From NCBI GenBank assembly GCA_019918135.1, contig WBZZ01000897.1, positions 265,001 to 329,000 on the forward strand: 64,000 nt of DNA. Direction: 5' to 3'. How positions within the stretch are numbered: the first letter of the stretch is position 1; every line of letters begins with the position of its first letter. Origin of the DNA: Paulinella micropora (Eukaryota; Cercozoa; Imbricatea; Euglyphida; Paulinellidae). Shown piece after piece: positions 19,101-29,734 of the stretch. Below the pieces are notes generated by a model. It was not told the origin of the DNA. It searched no databases and was given only the letters and a program-made list of their open reading frames with translations. The position numbers and the translations under genes are program-made.

Positions 19101-19783
19101 CCAGTTCGGTCGCCATAATTACCATACAATTCCAATCCACCAGTAGCACCATTTCCCTTTGTTGCTCTTCCTATGATTATCGGTTTCCCATACCATGTTG
19201 ATAGTTTATCCACGAAATCCTTATTCCCCGTTATTGTTTGGTCTGTTAGTTTAACCACGGAAGTATCAAGAACAGAAACATCAACACCATCAACCAAATT
19301 AACATTTGTTATGCTTTGCCCTCCCATATTTAATGTTCCCGTCATATTGAAAGCACCATCTAATCTCAGAAAAGGCGATGTTGTGTTTCTCCATTGCCCT
19401 GTGCTATAAATAAGCAATTGATTGCTGTTGGGTGTGCCCGTTATGACTACATCCGTTAATTTATCTAATTCAAAGTCGCTTATATAACTTGAAGTTAACG
19501 TAGCAAATGAAGTATTGCCCAACCCATCTGTTTTTAATACTTGATTAGCTGTGCCGTCTGCTATTGGTAAATCGTATTCGTTATTAATTGACACATAACC
19601 AGTATCAGATATCAACAAAGAGGAGTTATTATTTCGCGATGATATTGTTATATCGTCAGTCCTTGCTTGTATTGAGTTTGCTTCAATATGATCGCCATAT
19701 AATGCGCCATCAATTTCTAAATTCTCATCCACTATGACAGAGCCGTCAAAATGATATGTCCATCGATTGCCCAAATGGTTCAT
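16103..19783 (-). pseudogene. Giant tail-fibre-like protein with peptidase S74 C-terminus (broken)
   Basis: About 1,200 codons starting MNHLGNRWTYHFDG. The N-terminus is followed by repeated beta units of the type SITNVNLVDGVDVSVLDTS and VKLTGDQTIAG, each repeated several times. Then come Thr/Ala/Gly-rich pentad repeats (TTTATASGLLTANAGIS) typical of trimeric beta-helix fibres. The last 150 codons contain YSDRRKKEDIKECLGLDFIN and YRMIDDNKKQRTGLIAQELE, the signature of the peptidase S74 intramolecular chaperone that trims itself off after trimerisation. It would be a receptor-binding fibre. A counterpart in PLV-2 (47,575-50,572) is nearly identical over its middle. Breaks are present. Confidence 0.75.
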
Positions 19784-19831
19784 ATTTTAATAGAATTATT
19801 TTATATCGTAGAATATATGGTTAAAAAAAAT
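19784..19831. promoter_or_regulatory. Divergent promoter, fibre gene / MNIFGRS gene
   Basis: A 48-base AT-rich gap (TTTTATATCGTAGAATATA) between the minus-strand fibre start at 19,783 and the plus-strand start at 19,832. It contains TATA-like boxes on both strands. Confidence 0.45.
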
Positions 19832-20461
19832 ATGAATATATTCGGCCGATCGCAAGAACAGCAGTCAATAGATACTAAAACTATTGCAATCACTGCTACC
19901 CCGACATTAACAAGAAACATTCAAAATGCGTATGTTGGTCTTGACCTTAGGTCGTGGATGGAAAGTTCCACATTCACTACTCGTTGCACTGGCGGTTATG
20001 GTAGCAAAACAATATCTAATTTAGGATATGGTTATTTCATTAAAGTTGCTTTTCGCGGGTCTGTGAATTTGCCCGCCCCGACTGGAATAGGAGCTTTTCA
20101 GTTTTGGTTTCATAAAACGGACGGAACCAATGTTGATGACTTTTACAGCGAAGTGCTAAATTATACAACCGCCATTGAGTATAAGTCTTTTGATTGTATG
20201 TGGCTAATCCAAAGATTTGGAGTTCAAATGAAAATGATATGGTCAATGACTTGTCCAAATCCCGCGGATACCACCAATAATACAACAATACGAATTTCTG
20301 GAAATACGACTAATGAGGTTTTATTGACATATGCAACAGATGCTCCAATAACATTGGAAGTATATTATAAAACGGCATCTGCGGATTATGTATCTTTTAA
20401 ACCATCATATTTTAATATTGATGTAATGAGAGACAAAGCACTAACCGCCGCTTGCACATGA
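19832..20461 (+). CDS. Beta-rich surface protein (MNIFGRS family), 209 aa
   Basis: The start MNIFGRSQEQQSIDTK was chosen over an in-frame upstream ATG at 19,817 because the gene at 6,404 begins with the same MN(L/I)FG peptide. The rest is beta-rich with several Trp/Phe residues (SWMESSTFTTRCTGGYG, GAFQFWFHKTDGTN). It ends with ALTAACT. The N-terminal peptide shared by two otherwise different proteins suggests a common docking peptide for attachment to the virion or to the fibre. The end overlaps the minus-strand gene at 20,386. The reading is whole. Confidence 0.5.
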   Translation: MNIFGRSQEQQSIDTKTIAITATPTLTRNIQNAYVGLDLRSWMESSTFTTRCTGGYGSKTISNLGYGYFIKVAFRGSVNLPAPTGIGAFQFWFHKTDGTNVDDFYSEVLNYTTAIEYKSFDCMWLIQRFGVQMKMIWSMTCPNPADTTNNTTIRISGNTTNEVLLTYATDAPITLEVYYKTASADYVSFKPSYFNIDVMRDKALTAACT

Positions 20462-21128
20462 AATCTGTCATACATATCTTTTAGTGTCGTGAGTTTGCCC
20501 TCGTGTTGAGATAAAACATCGCGGAAAAATGTCTTATAATCTAACTTACCATATTTAAGAATAGGGCGTTGGTATGGTGGTATGTGTGCGTATCTACTCT
20601 CGTGCCATTTCTTCAAATCCTCCTGCATTATGGTGCGGTCTTCCACTTTCATATACAAGAAATTAAACGGGTCTTTTGATACTTTCAAATGTGCCGTTAT
20701 TATTTCATAGCAACTATACCCGCTCTCGGGCGGATTCCGCTTTGCTTGAATTGGTGTTTTCTTCTCATTTGGTGGCGTGGATGCTTCCAAAACAGGTAGT
20801 TCTTTACCTGTTTTAACTGGTAATTCTTTTTTGCCAATTCTTCTCCTACGTTAGCCTTGATTTCAGTAATACCAGTTTCCTTCATATCGCTTTCTTTAAA
20901 AGGCGTAAATTCTTCTGGTTCGTCATCAAAAACAACCTTCTTCAATGTATCAACGGAGGGCAATACAACTTCAACATTATCACCCTGCGGGGGTTGTTCG
21001 GGTCGGTATTTTTCGTAAAATGCGACAATTTCAGGTTTGAGCGATTTGCTTGTTGGCAGTGTTATGTCGCTACTTAAATGAGTCCATTTTTCTATTTGGC
21101 TCAGATAATCTCCTTTGGTTGATGGCAT
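20386..21128 (-). pseudogene. Unknown protein downstream of the helicase (broken)
   Basis: Begins MPSTKGDYLSQIEKW. The middle is acidic (DDEPEEFTPFKESDMKETG). The C-terminal domain (SGYSCYEIITAHLKVSKDPF, then PPYQRPILKYGKLDYKTFF) looks like a folded alpha/beta unit. It follows the primase-helicase gene by 43 bases on the same strand with a CTTATATGT box in the gap. No family recognised. Its end meets the convergent gene at 20,461. Confidence 0.45.
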
Positions 21129-21171
21129 GTTACATATAAGCACAACAAAAAAAATCCGTTTTTTTAATTGT

Positions 21172-23618
21172 TTATTCATCGTCATCGTCATCGTCAAAAA
21201 CCCATTCATTATCACTATAAATAACCTTCCATTGATTTTTACACTCTTCTAAAGTTGGTAAATCCACGTATCTAACTCGCGCGCCTGCTTCTGTTGTTTT
21301 CTTCTTTTCTACCACGCCTGGCATTAGTTTTCTAAGACTAGTCCAGAAACTGACTCGCGAAGTGTGCTGGTCATTCGCATTGGCTTTATACACGTCATAT
21401 AATGCTTCTTTTGAAACCTCTCCACCAAAGTGGATTTCTGGAAAGTCTTTCGTGATATATCCCAAGTTCAAGCAATCTAACCACCACTTTCTCAACTTTG
21501 AAAGGGATTTTACTTTTTGTTCTCGTAGTCCCTTCGTAATGATTGTTTCGCGATCGTTAAAGTCGCTAAGGTCTCGTTCAAGGAGAAACTTTGCCAGTCG
21601 TTGCCTGTCAATAGATCTAATATCCGCAATCACTTTTCTCTTTTCGTCTGATTTCATGAGTGCCAGTTCGTCAGACACTTCAAGGACTAGCCATCGTTGC
21701 TCAGTGGTGCCCGCTGGCACCACCCACTCTTCGTTTGAAGCAAGGACTAAGAATAACATATTTTCTAGTGTTAGATTTGGTAAATATTTTTGTTTAGAGT
21801 GAGCGTGTTTTCTGATACGAGTTTCTTAATTGTTCCCGCTCGTTCTTTATCACCACCCCATACCATTTCGTCCATAAATACTACAATCGCTTTTGCGAGT
21901 TGCGCATTGAAATCGCCTAATGTTTCTCTAACGTCGGACGGCTGGAAGTAATAATCGGCACCTATTATGTCTTTAAATATTTCAAGAATAATACCCTTAC
22001 CTGCTCGTTCAGTGCTCGTTAAAACCAATGATAAATGTAGTTTTTGCCACTGCTTTTGGTAAATGCTCGCAAACATATCAAGCACCTTTTGGTATATGTC
22101 CTGCCTCCCCCCGCACCATCTGTTTAGGATATGTTGAAAGAATGCTTCATTTTTTTCTTCTTCTGCCGTGAAGGATTTTACGTCTTCTAATGTGTCCGCT
22201 GGGATTTCAAAACCCTTAAACAAGTTATAAAAACCTTGTTTGTCGTTATCAAAGTATGCCTTGGGGTCAAAGATTACGTCATTTACTTCGCGTCGTCTCG
22301 GGTGTGTAGTCCATATTTTATACAAATCAATAACGTTCAATTTGGCGGGGTTTTTACCTAGTGCTATCCAGTCCTCCTTTGATAGATTGGTCTTTACTCT
22401 TTTGTTTTTGAAGAATGATTCCATTGCTGATTCAGTCTTGTAGCGGAATACCTTCTTGCCTTTGGAATCAACGTATTCTTCAATTATAGTCGGCTTTGCC
22501 AAGTTAGCAAAAGTGTATGATTCATTCATCCAGGCCAAAGCAGTGTCTATCAACTCTTTGAATTTTTCTAAACTATTACATTCGCTGGCGAGTCGGCGCA
22601 GGTCATCAATCGTGTTGATATTACGGACGATAGGGGGTGATAATTCATGAATTTTCATGCCTTTACCCTCGCAAGTGCTATCGTGGCAGTAGAAATACAG
22701 CCCGTCTCTTCTCCATACTACATAGCAATTGTCGCTTTTATTTTCTTCTCCGTTTATAATACATACTCGTGCCCCTATGGTTTTTAAAGCAAACATTCTC
22801 TGCTTTATTTCAACAATTTCTACATTTGGTATTTTGCTGAGTATAATTTCGCGTATTTCCACCAATGTAATATGTTGATATCGTTTCAAAGTTATATATT
22901 CGGGAATTTTGACATCGTAAAATGTATTGTCATCGGGGCGCATAATCAAATAATCGTCTATTTCTACATCTTGTAGCAGTTTCAATGTGTTTGTTTTTGG
23001 GGTGTACGAATATGGAAGCAAAACCCGATCGCTATCCTCTTTATGAGAGTAGATAGTGCGAAAAGCCCTGTTTTTGTTATAGACAGAAATATCAAGTATG
23101 GTTCGCAACTCAATATTCTTGTCTGCTCGTTCAAATGTGAAACAAAGGTCGGGATAATCTTTTTCAATCACCACTTCTACATACTTCCAAAACTCTTTTT
23201 GTGTTTCGCAGTTTTTGAATACCAAGCCATTATCGTAAGAAAAATGGCACGACATTTTACTATTCTTGCTCGCGTCTAAGTATTTGGCTTTTTTGGGATT
23301 ATACTTCAAGCCTACACTAGCAAATACATTTTCCATAAGCGTGTTCCACCGCTCATATATTTTTTCTCGTGAGATTGATAATTCATCGCCATCAATGTCG
23401 GCAAACATTCATTGGGGTTTGTTTTCCATTAATACTTCATAGTATTGCTTTTGGTCATCGGGCGTTTTTTCAATCAATTCAACGAAATCCTCTTGGCATG
23501 GCATAGTGGTAAATTGTTTATTCCCCCACTTGATAAGAACCGCATCTTGTGGTTTATCTCTCAGTGCTTCTTCTTGTTTCCAATACCATTGTCCATTGGT
23601 CAGTGTCGGTGCGGTCAT
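21172..23618 (-). pseudogene. Archaeo-eukaryotic primase fused to SF3 helicase (broken)
   Basis: About 810 codons. Primase part: catalytic MFADIDGDEL (hhDhD motif), KMSCHFSY (sxH motif) and RTILDISVYN (third acidic motif), all spaced as in AEP primases. A zinc-knuckle-like segment YFYCHDSTCEGKGMKIHEL follows. Helicase part: Walker A TSTERAGKGIILEIF, Walker B AIVVFMDEMVW, and motif C LVLASNEEWVVPAGTTEQRW with the conserved Asn and the Arg finger. The end is a run of Asp. This is the replicative primase-helicase of PLVs and related viruses; it unwinds and primes the viral DNA. A TATATAA box lies 2-8 bases before the start at 23,618. Breaks are present. Confidence 0.82.
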
Positions 23619-23619
23619 G

Positions 23620-23626
23620 TTATATA
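23620..23626 (-). promoter_or_regulatory. TATA box for primase-helicase
   Basis: TATATAA on the minus strand, only 2-8 bases ahead of the ATG at 23,618. The 5' leader would be extremely short, consistent with the other PLV-1 genes. Confidence 0.45.
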
Positions 23627-23757
23627 GTCGCTCGGATTTTTTTATAAAAATAAGTTAATTATTCTATATATCCGTATATCCATGTATGGTGTTGTCCTTA
23701 ATATGAAATTATAATATTTTATATATCGTTATGACAAAAAAACAACTTGTTTCTTTC

Positions 23758-24269
23758 TTACTTATTTAAGCACCCGCATGATATAAATCCTTTGTATTGT
23801 CCGCAATATTCGCAAGGCTTCAATCCATTGATTAAGCAGGCTTTGTGGTAATACTTGTCCCTATTTGGATGATTTTCTAGAATCTTTTTTGGAATTGCCC
23901 TATTGCTATTACAATAACAACAAAATTTGATGTTCGGATTGTCAAGGGTGCGGATGAGCAATGACAGCTCTTCGTTCATTTTATCGTTCTTAAACCGCTT
24001 GATGCATTCAGAGCCCAGCACCATTTCGCTCCCGTTTTTTACAATTTTATGATGTAGTTTTTTGTAATCTCGTGTGAGCAACAACAATATTGTTCCGCCT
24101 CTTTTTCTATAGAATCTACAAGTTTCCAGTCGGCCGTGTTCCACTTTCCATCGGGCGATATAAATGAAACTGCATTAACCAGATTTAGAAAATAATTTCC
24201 GCTTACATAATCCAAATGAAGTTGTAAGTCTTCATACGTCCAGTACGATCGGAGGTGAGAGGTGTCCAT
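23758..24269 (-). pseudogene. Cys-rich zinc-binding protein (broken)
   Basis: About 170 codons. Contains CCCSHEITKNYIIKL and GSECIKRFKND, a pattern seen in several large DNA viruses where a Cys/His cluster precedes a GSxCIKRF-like motif. C-terminal cysteine pairs follow (CCYCNSNRA; CEYCGQYKGFISCGC). Probably binds two zinc ions. Function unknown. A TTATATAAAC box lies at 24,271-24,280. Breaks are present. Confidence 0.5.
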
Positions 24270-24345
24270 GGTTTATATAATAGCGTATATATTTTTATAT
24301 ATAGAATAAATTATATATTGTTTAACATACTATTACGAAACGCCC

Positions 24346-24534
24346 TTAATTCAAGCAACTCGGCTTTTTGTTTTTCATATTTTTCCGCAGTAATTTTATT
24401 CTCGCTTGGTTCTTATAATAGTATGCCTTCGCATTTTCCCTATTCTTATCAGGATGAGCCTTCAAAAATGCTTTCGCCCTTTCCCTTCTCCGTTGAACGA
24501 TTTCTTCCTTGGTGAATTGAGGTGTCCTTGGCAT
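24346..24534 (-). CDS. Small basic protein, 62 aa
   Basis: MPRTPQFTKEEIVQRRRERA start, then KAHPDKNRENAKAYYYKNQA. The K-N-R-E-x-A-K-x-Y-Y pattern matches one unit of the charged repeats in the TIR-borne gene, so it may be a one-unit relative. A TATATAGGAG box lies upstream. Reads whole. Possibly DNA-binding; not shown. Confidence 0.45.
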   Translation of the reverse strand: MPRTPQFTKEEIVQRRRERAKAFLKAHPDKNRENAKAYYYKNQARIKLLRKNMKNKKPSCLN

Positions 24535-25010
24535 TATGTCTCCTATATATAATTATATTATTTTAATTATTTTAAATAGAAAATCCGCCAGTCTTCAAAA
24601 ATACGAAAACGCCGTTGTAGCGACTTGGACGGCTGAGAGTGGTATTAAGCAACCGAGAGAGACAAAATCGTCTTAGTATTAATGAAGGCCAAGTCTGGCC
24701 GTGTCTGACCCTTTTTTTTAGAAATTATGTAAACGGGGAAGTTTGTATAGTAGAGACAAAAAAAATTTACTCCTCTTATATAAAACCTTGGACAACTTGT
24801 CCTATATAAAAATGTGTAATACGAAGAAGAATTATATAATAAATATTGAAATTTAATAAGGAAAAAGTGTCCAACCTTTAAAAAACAGACTCGGCCGTGG
24901 CCGACCATGGGGTTGGACATAAATAGGAGAAGATATTTTCACTCCCCCTGCTCTTATATATCACTAGCTGAATTATGTGTTAAGGATACTATACATTGTA
25001 TATATAAGCA

Positions 25011-25396
25011 ATGAGTAGCGTCATTGAGGAACTAAAAGTTATTCTTAACCCCCCTAATTCTAAACAGCAACGATATCAAAAAAATATAGAGAAAATAACA
25101 AGGAAAAAGTCAAAGAACTGCAAAAAAAATATAGAGAAGCAAACAAGGATAAGATAAATAAACAGCGGAGGGAATATTACAAGAAAAATAGAGATAAGAT
25201 CCAAGAGCAACAAAAGAAATACAGAAACACTAATAAGGAAATATTAGATAAATACAAAGAAGAATATCTTAAGCAGAAAGAGGAAGAGGCAGAGAGGCAG
25301 AAAGAGGAACAGATGGAGAAAATGACGGAGAAGCAAAGGGAGGAGCAGAGAGAGAGGGAATCTAACATTGAGTTTTTAAGACGCCTTCAATTTTGA
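25011..25396 (+). pseudogene. Lys/Glu-rich heptad-repeat protein gene in right TIR
   Basis: Partner of the copy at 2,473-2,859. Starts MSSVIEELKVILNPPNSKQQ and runs into charged units spaced about 13 residues (KKYREANKDKI; KKYRNTNKEIL; KEEYLKQKEEE). Having the gene in both TIRs doubles its dose and places it next to each end of the genome. A TATATAAGCA box lies just before the start. Appears broken. Confidence 0.6.
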
Positions 25397-25431
25397 TCAC
25401 ATTAGCAAAAAAAAGATTTTTTTTTTGTATC

Positions 25432-25486
25432 TCCCCCCAACCCCCCCGCCACTCACTTCGTGAGTGTCCGCCCCCCCCTTCCCCCC
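25432..25486 (-). other. G-run block enclosing a perfect hairpin, right TIR
   Basis: Mirror copy of 2,385-2,437: C-runs on the plus strand around ACTCACTTCGTGAGT. Kept in both TIRs with run lengths nearly preserved. Confidence 0.7.
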
Positions 25487-25789
25487 ATTTTGTGGTGTGA
25501 TCATTTATGTATTCGCGACTTGTCCTATTTCATAAAATATATATAAACTGCGTGTATATGATTTATGTGTCTTTTCGTCAAAATCTCTCTTAATGTGCTC
25601 AGTTAGATAAATTTATGTTAAACATTTGACACTTTTTTGTTTTCTATGTATGTTTTCTATATGTCAAATGTTGGTTTTTCATATTTTTAAGGCTTGTTTA
25701 ATACTTTGCGGTTGGACAAGTCGCGAATACATAAATACATATATATATATATATAATATACAAACTACATGTACAAGTACGCAATACCA

Positions 25790-27110
25790 TCATGATCACT
25801 AACTTTTTTGTACTGATGATCACTATCATTTTTGTAGTGATACATCAATAAAAAATGTTAGTGATCATCACTAAAATAATATTAGTGATCATCACTACTG
25901 CCTCCTGAATCCTAAATGTAGTGATCAGCCTGGTGATTTTAATGCAATCACTACGATATACCCTAGAGTTTCCCTCATCATTACCTGAGGTGTACGTAGT
26001 ACTAGTGATGATCACTACCTCAAAATGAAAGCGTTTCCAGGTCCGCTCGGCGACCGTTACGCAAAAGTTAGTGATTTTAGTGATGAGCACTTATTAAGTG
26101 ATTATCATTAAAAGTGAGTGCACATCACTACATATTTAGTAACTATCACTAGCAAGCACTGCTAGAACTTAACTTTTGAAAAAATTAAAAAAAAAATTAT
26201 TGAATGTCACTCAAAATAAGTAGTGATAATCACTACAATTTTTTATTATGTATCAGTAAAAATCTAGTGATACTCACTAACAAATTCGTGACGATTACTA
26301 CCAACAGTTTTTTATATATCTTGCAGGTGTCTGTAGTGATCGTCACTACAATATAAGTGCACATCACTTGCTTGTCACTGAATGGTACTGAGAAGTAAAA
26401 ATTTTATAATTAACGAAACATAGTGTCTATCACTAGAAAAGATAATGCTGATCACTAAACAAATTAGTTTAAATAAAAAAATTTATAGTGATGATCACGA
26501 CATTTTCGTAGTCTTAATCACTAACAAAGTAATGATATGTAGTGATGAGCACTACAGTGGTGTAGTGATCGTCACTAACAAAATGTAATGATACTTACTG
26601 CATCACCGTAGTGCTCATTTCTACATCCTGTTAATGATGATCACTACAAATGTAGTCACAGTGTTCATCACTACTGATGTAGTGCTCATCACTACATCAT
26701 GTTAATGATGATTACTATACAAATGTAGTGCTCATCACTAACTGTTGATAGTGATGATTACTAACTGTTGTTAGTGATGATCACTAAATATGTAGTGCTC
26801 GTCACTACCTGTTGTTATTGATGATCACTAAAAACTTGCAGTGCACGTCACTAGTCTTGGGAGTGATGGAAACTACAGTTATTTAGTGCTAATCACTATA
26901 TATACTCAACTGGTAACAGTGACTTTAGTTGTAGTGAGCAATTGCCACAATAATTAGTTAAGTGACAGTCACTACAGTCATAATACTCATCACTACTCAG
27001 AAATTAGTGATTATAACTACACACTTAGTGATGATCACTAATTACTTTGTAGTGGCTTCACTACATGGTTAATGATTATCATTACATTTTTAGTGACTTC
27101 GTGATAGCAG
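25790..27110. repeat. Array of about 22-bp imperfect palindromes (AGTGATNATCACT type)
   Basis: Dozens of copies of TAGTGATGATCACTA, TAGTGCTCATCACTA and similar, each an inverted repeat of about 15 bp, spaced by 5-10 variable bases. The clearest stretch, 26,680-26,860, has centres 21-23 bp apart. Spacers differ in sequence and the two half-sites co-vary only loosely, so the half-site AGTGAT/ATCACT is the conserved unit. No coding potential was seen. It lies directly outside the right end of PLV-1. Confidence 0.85.
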
Positions 27111-27179
27111 AAAGAAAAAAGCCTAGTCATGTTTTATTTAACATAAGTAGTGACAAAGAAAGTGCTACCAACCTGTCAA

Positions 27180-27880
27180 CCTGGCGATCATTTCCTGGCG
27201 ATCATTTCTGCCAGCTTTGAACTTGGCTTACAGCTTCGTTTCTTTCATGTTAGAACTGTTGGAACGTTTGCGTCATTCTCTTTGTCACTTACTAAATCAA
27301 CGTAGACATGACTAGATTTTTTAGTATCACTCTTCGGGAGCTTAACATGTTGTGTTGCGACAGTCTGTATTCTTTCCTTTTGATTACTAACTTTGCATAT
27401 CCTTGCCGTTGCAGATGCTGCCAATACAAAATCTTGAAGCTGTTGTTTAGTCATTTTTTAATATTTTGGCTTCGTGTGTGTGTCCCAGCCAGACCAACTA
27501 TAAGCAACTTCTCCACATAGACCGTTAACCTTGGCTTTTTTGTCAAAGGGCCAAACATCCTTCAATTTTTGCCCGTTCTGCATGAATCACTTGCTGTGCT
27601 TGTATATCTGCACAATCACATGATCTTCACTGACGAACTCATCTTCAAATCAGTATGCGCATAGTCGTGCATCCCCGTATTCGAACTCGCCGCCTGCTGC
27701 CAGTACCACGATATGCAGCTCCGGGTGGACTCCCGTACAGACTGCAAGGTGTATTTCTGCACTAGCAGCACAGCAAGCATTTTCTAAAGCACATACAGAG
27801 TGATAAGATGTAGCACCTGTCACTAAATCTGTGTCTTCAATGCTCACTGTTCTAGTCTCTCTCTGAAAGTCTGCTCAGTC
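27180..27880 (-). pseudogene. Unidentified interrupted coding stretch within the palindrome array
   Basis: About 200 codons on the minus strand stay in a single frame with a few interruptions. Recognisable protein-like parts are GATSYHSVCALENACCAASA, FEDEFVSEDHVIVQIYKHSK, LCGEVAYSWSGWDTHTKPKY and QQLQDFVLAASATARICKV. No family recognised. The stretch sits inside the array, so it (27,111-28,045) looks like a later insertion, perhaps a gene fragment of the host or of a transposon. Confidence 0.35.
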
Positions 27881-27954
27881 CTTTCCAAATACTCATCATA
27901 GAATGCTCCCTCAATTTCTAGTTCCGTGAGATGTGAGTTTTCCTAAATTAGAAA

Positions 27955-28036
27955 ATAGCACAAAAAAAGAGAGAAAGATAGAGAGAGAGATAGAGAAAGA
28001 AAGAGAGAGAGAGAGAAAGAGAGAGAGATAGATCTT
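27955..28036 (+). repeat. GA-rich purine tract
   Basis: About 80 bases of nearly pure purine (AGAGAGAAAGA units) immediately before the palindrome motifs resume at about 28,060. It may mark the right edge of the insertion in the array. Confidence 0.7.
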
Positions 28037-28045
28037 ACTAATCTT

Positions 28046-28195
28046 CATTAATGCTTAGTAACTATCACTTATCAGTTAGTGATGAACACTAATATTTTAG
28101 TGATCATCACTATTATAGCAGTGACCATCACTAGTATATTAGTGACCATCACTAATGTCTAAGTGACTATCACTAAGATCTAAGTGACCATTGTA
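28046..28195. repeat. Palindrome array, second block
   Basis: The AGTGAT/ATCACT half-sites return (TTAGTGATGAACACTAA, TTAGTGATCATCACTA, TTAGTGACCATCACTA), with a unit of roughly 20-22 bp, and stop at about 28,195. Best explained as the other part of the same array split by insertion. Confidence 0.75.
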
Positions 28196-28781
28196 ATGCC
28201 CCCAACGATAGCTCGTAAAAAGTCGGTAATACAACCAAACACAGTCCTCAAAAGATGAGAATGATGTCTCGTTATATTAGCTCAGTGAAGCCAAAAAGGA
28301 AAACGGCAACAGACCAGGAATAAAATGACATCAGGTCCAATCCGGACAAATAATACTGAAAAACAAGCTGGTGCACCTGTACATGTCACCAGGAAAAGGT
28401 ACTTTTTACCTGCTATCCGGGGGGTGATGCCTACAGTACCCCCTCCCGATTTTATGACAGAAATAGCATTTTTGTCATACACCTTCTGATTTCTTTCTGC
28501 AAATAGTATGCGCTATGGAGTCATGCCACACAGCGCATCGACCCACGGATAGACGCTAAAAGACGATAAATATATCCTCATACGGCACGTCAAAGCGGAT
28601 TCTCCAGCCATTCTTGTAGATTTTTGAACTCCTTCCCCTCAATCTCTTTTTTTTATTTTTTTCGGCAGTATGTCAAGAACAAACGTACTATTAATAAAAA
28701 AATACAAGCAACGTGTTGCTGTAGTACGATTCCCCCTTTGATCTCCTTCTTCTTATCATTATCATTATTATTATCATTATT
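28196..28781. other. Sequence with no recognised gene
   Basis: Mixed-composition DNA starting TGTAATGCCCCCAACG. That start recalls an LTR, and the neighbouring Ty3-like integrase fragment reads on the minus strand, but no matching second LTR was found. No credible ORF. Confidence 0.3.
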
Positions 28782-29222
28782 AAAAACCTAGTCACACTTG
28801 CTAAACAGAGTTCCAGCCCAATGGCCTCAAGGCGTTAAACTGTGACGCCAACTCATGACCCTTTGGTGGTAGATGCTGGGGAGGAGGGTCGTTGCGCGCG
28901 TAAAAGATCTTAAAATCCGCATATGCTGGTTGATAGCCCAGGACCCAGCAGACACCAGATTGTTATGGGTGGGGTTTCGAGGCAGCTCTAGCAACCGCGC
29001 TTGGTGTATGCACTTGCACATTCGGTGACGTCTTGCAAGAGGTTGCTGGGACTGCGGAATAACCTCGGCTTAGTGCAGTCTTGCCCTCAGGAGCTCCATC
29101 GGTGGCCCCGATCATCAGGCGAGAGACTGACACGGGGGGGTGGAGGACCTCGAACAAGGGTATTGGAGGCTTATGTCCGTTGAGGATATGCCATTAGCTG
29201 CATCAGTACGCCTCAGATATAG
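28782..29222 (+). repeat. Dispersed repeat family A, copy 1
   Basis: About 440 bp, starting AAAAACCTAGTCACACTTGC, with a core AGCCCAATGGCCTCAAGG and ending GCCTCAGATATAGTA before an ATT tract. Three further copies occur in this window. A TAGCCCAATGG stretch resembles a pol III A box, so a SINE-like origin is plausible, but a tRNA head is not convincing. Confidence 0.75.
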
Positions 29223-29249
29223 TATTATCATTATTATTATTATTATTCA

Positions 29250-29734
29250 CAGGGAGATCGTAAGTACATTGTCTTTTTTAATGACATACCCTTGTATAAG
29301 GCGGATATCCTATGATATAGTACTAGGGGGCCAGTCCTAATAGCTATGTCCGAAGTCGAGGTGTATGTACCCGACCCTGCGATATACCGACACAAGTAGA
29401 GATTGACCGTGCTCAGGTACGACAGTATATAATCTATCGTAAAAAATAATTTAATGAAAGTTTCAGAGAACATTTCATTTTCGAGAACATCATCCCAGGA
29501 CTTGGAAAGGGTCATACCCGGGAACACCATCGCTCAATACACTAGCGATCCCCGTATACGGTGTAGTATCATCGTCGATCGACCTTTCGCACTCGTATGT
29601 TGCGATCGAATGCCAAGTTATATCACTGAGTCTTTTTAATATTCATATTGATAACTGATGCATGATCAAATCATGATACGCCGTGGGCAATCAACCAGTT
29701 TGTTTGAGACGCATAAAGAAAAATAATTTCTTTG
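29250..29734. other. Sequence with no recognised gene
   Basis: Lies between family A and the retroelement fragment. Contains no ORF with family resemblance; could be the untranslated end or LTR of the adjoining element. Confidence 0.3.

Larger units (their letters stand above)
2137..25733. mobile_element. PLV-1: integrated Polinton-like virus with 1.13-kb TIRs (broken)
   Basis: A 23.6-kb unit bounded by inverted repeats of about 1,130 bp. It carries the core set of Polinton-like viruses: double-jelly-roll capsid protein, penton, FtsK/HerA-type packaging ATPase and primase-SF3 helicase. No protein-primed DNA polymerase B or adenoviral-type protease was seen, which argues for a PLV rather than a classical Polinton. 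Virion genes occupy the middle on the minus strand, the recombinase lies left on the plus strand, and replication genes lie right on the minus strand. The two TIRs differ by roughly a few percent plus short indels, and about a dozen breaks are scattered over its genes, so it is a fossil of moderate age. Its AT-rich composition contrasts with the GC-rich insert further right. Confidence 0.9.
24604..25733 (-). repeat. Right terminal inverted repeat of PLV-1
   Basis: Inverted copy of 2,137-3,268. Inner edge CGAAAACGCC at 24,604; outer end GTCGCGAATACATA at 25,733. Holds its own copy of the lysine-rich gene, the G-run hairpin block (25,432-25,486) and the paired inverted sites (25,501-25,525 and 25,714-25,733). 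Confidence 0.92.

Noticed and set aside
24645-24920. 91-codon ORF in the right TIR
   Set aside because: The corresponding stretch of the left TIR does not preserve it; composition is Tyr/Phe/Cys-rich low complexity.
2137-25733. Classical Polinton/Maverick with protein-primed polymerase
   Set aside because: No pPolB motifs and no adenoviral-type protease were seen; the replication gene is a primase-SF3 helicase.
25790-27110. CRISPR array
   Set aside because: Repeats are short imperfect palindromes with variable spacers of 5-10 bases, no leader and no cas genes; the setting is eukaryotic.
28193-28800. LTR beginning TGTAATGCCCCC
   Set aside because: No second copy, no primer-binding site or polypurine tract next to it; kept only as unassigned sequence.
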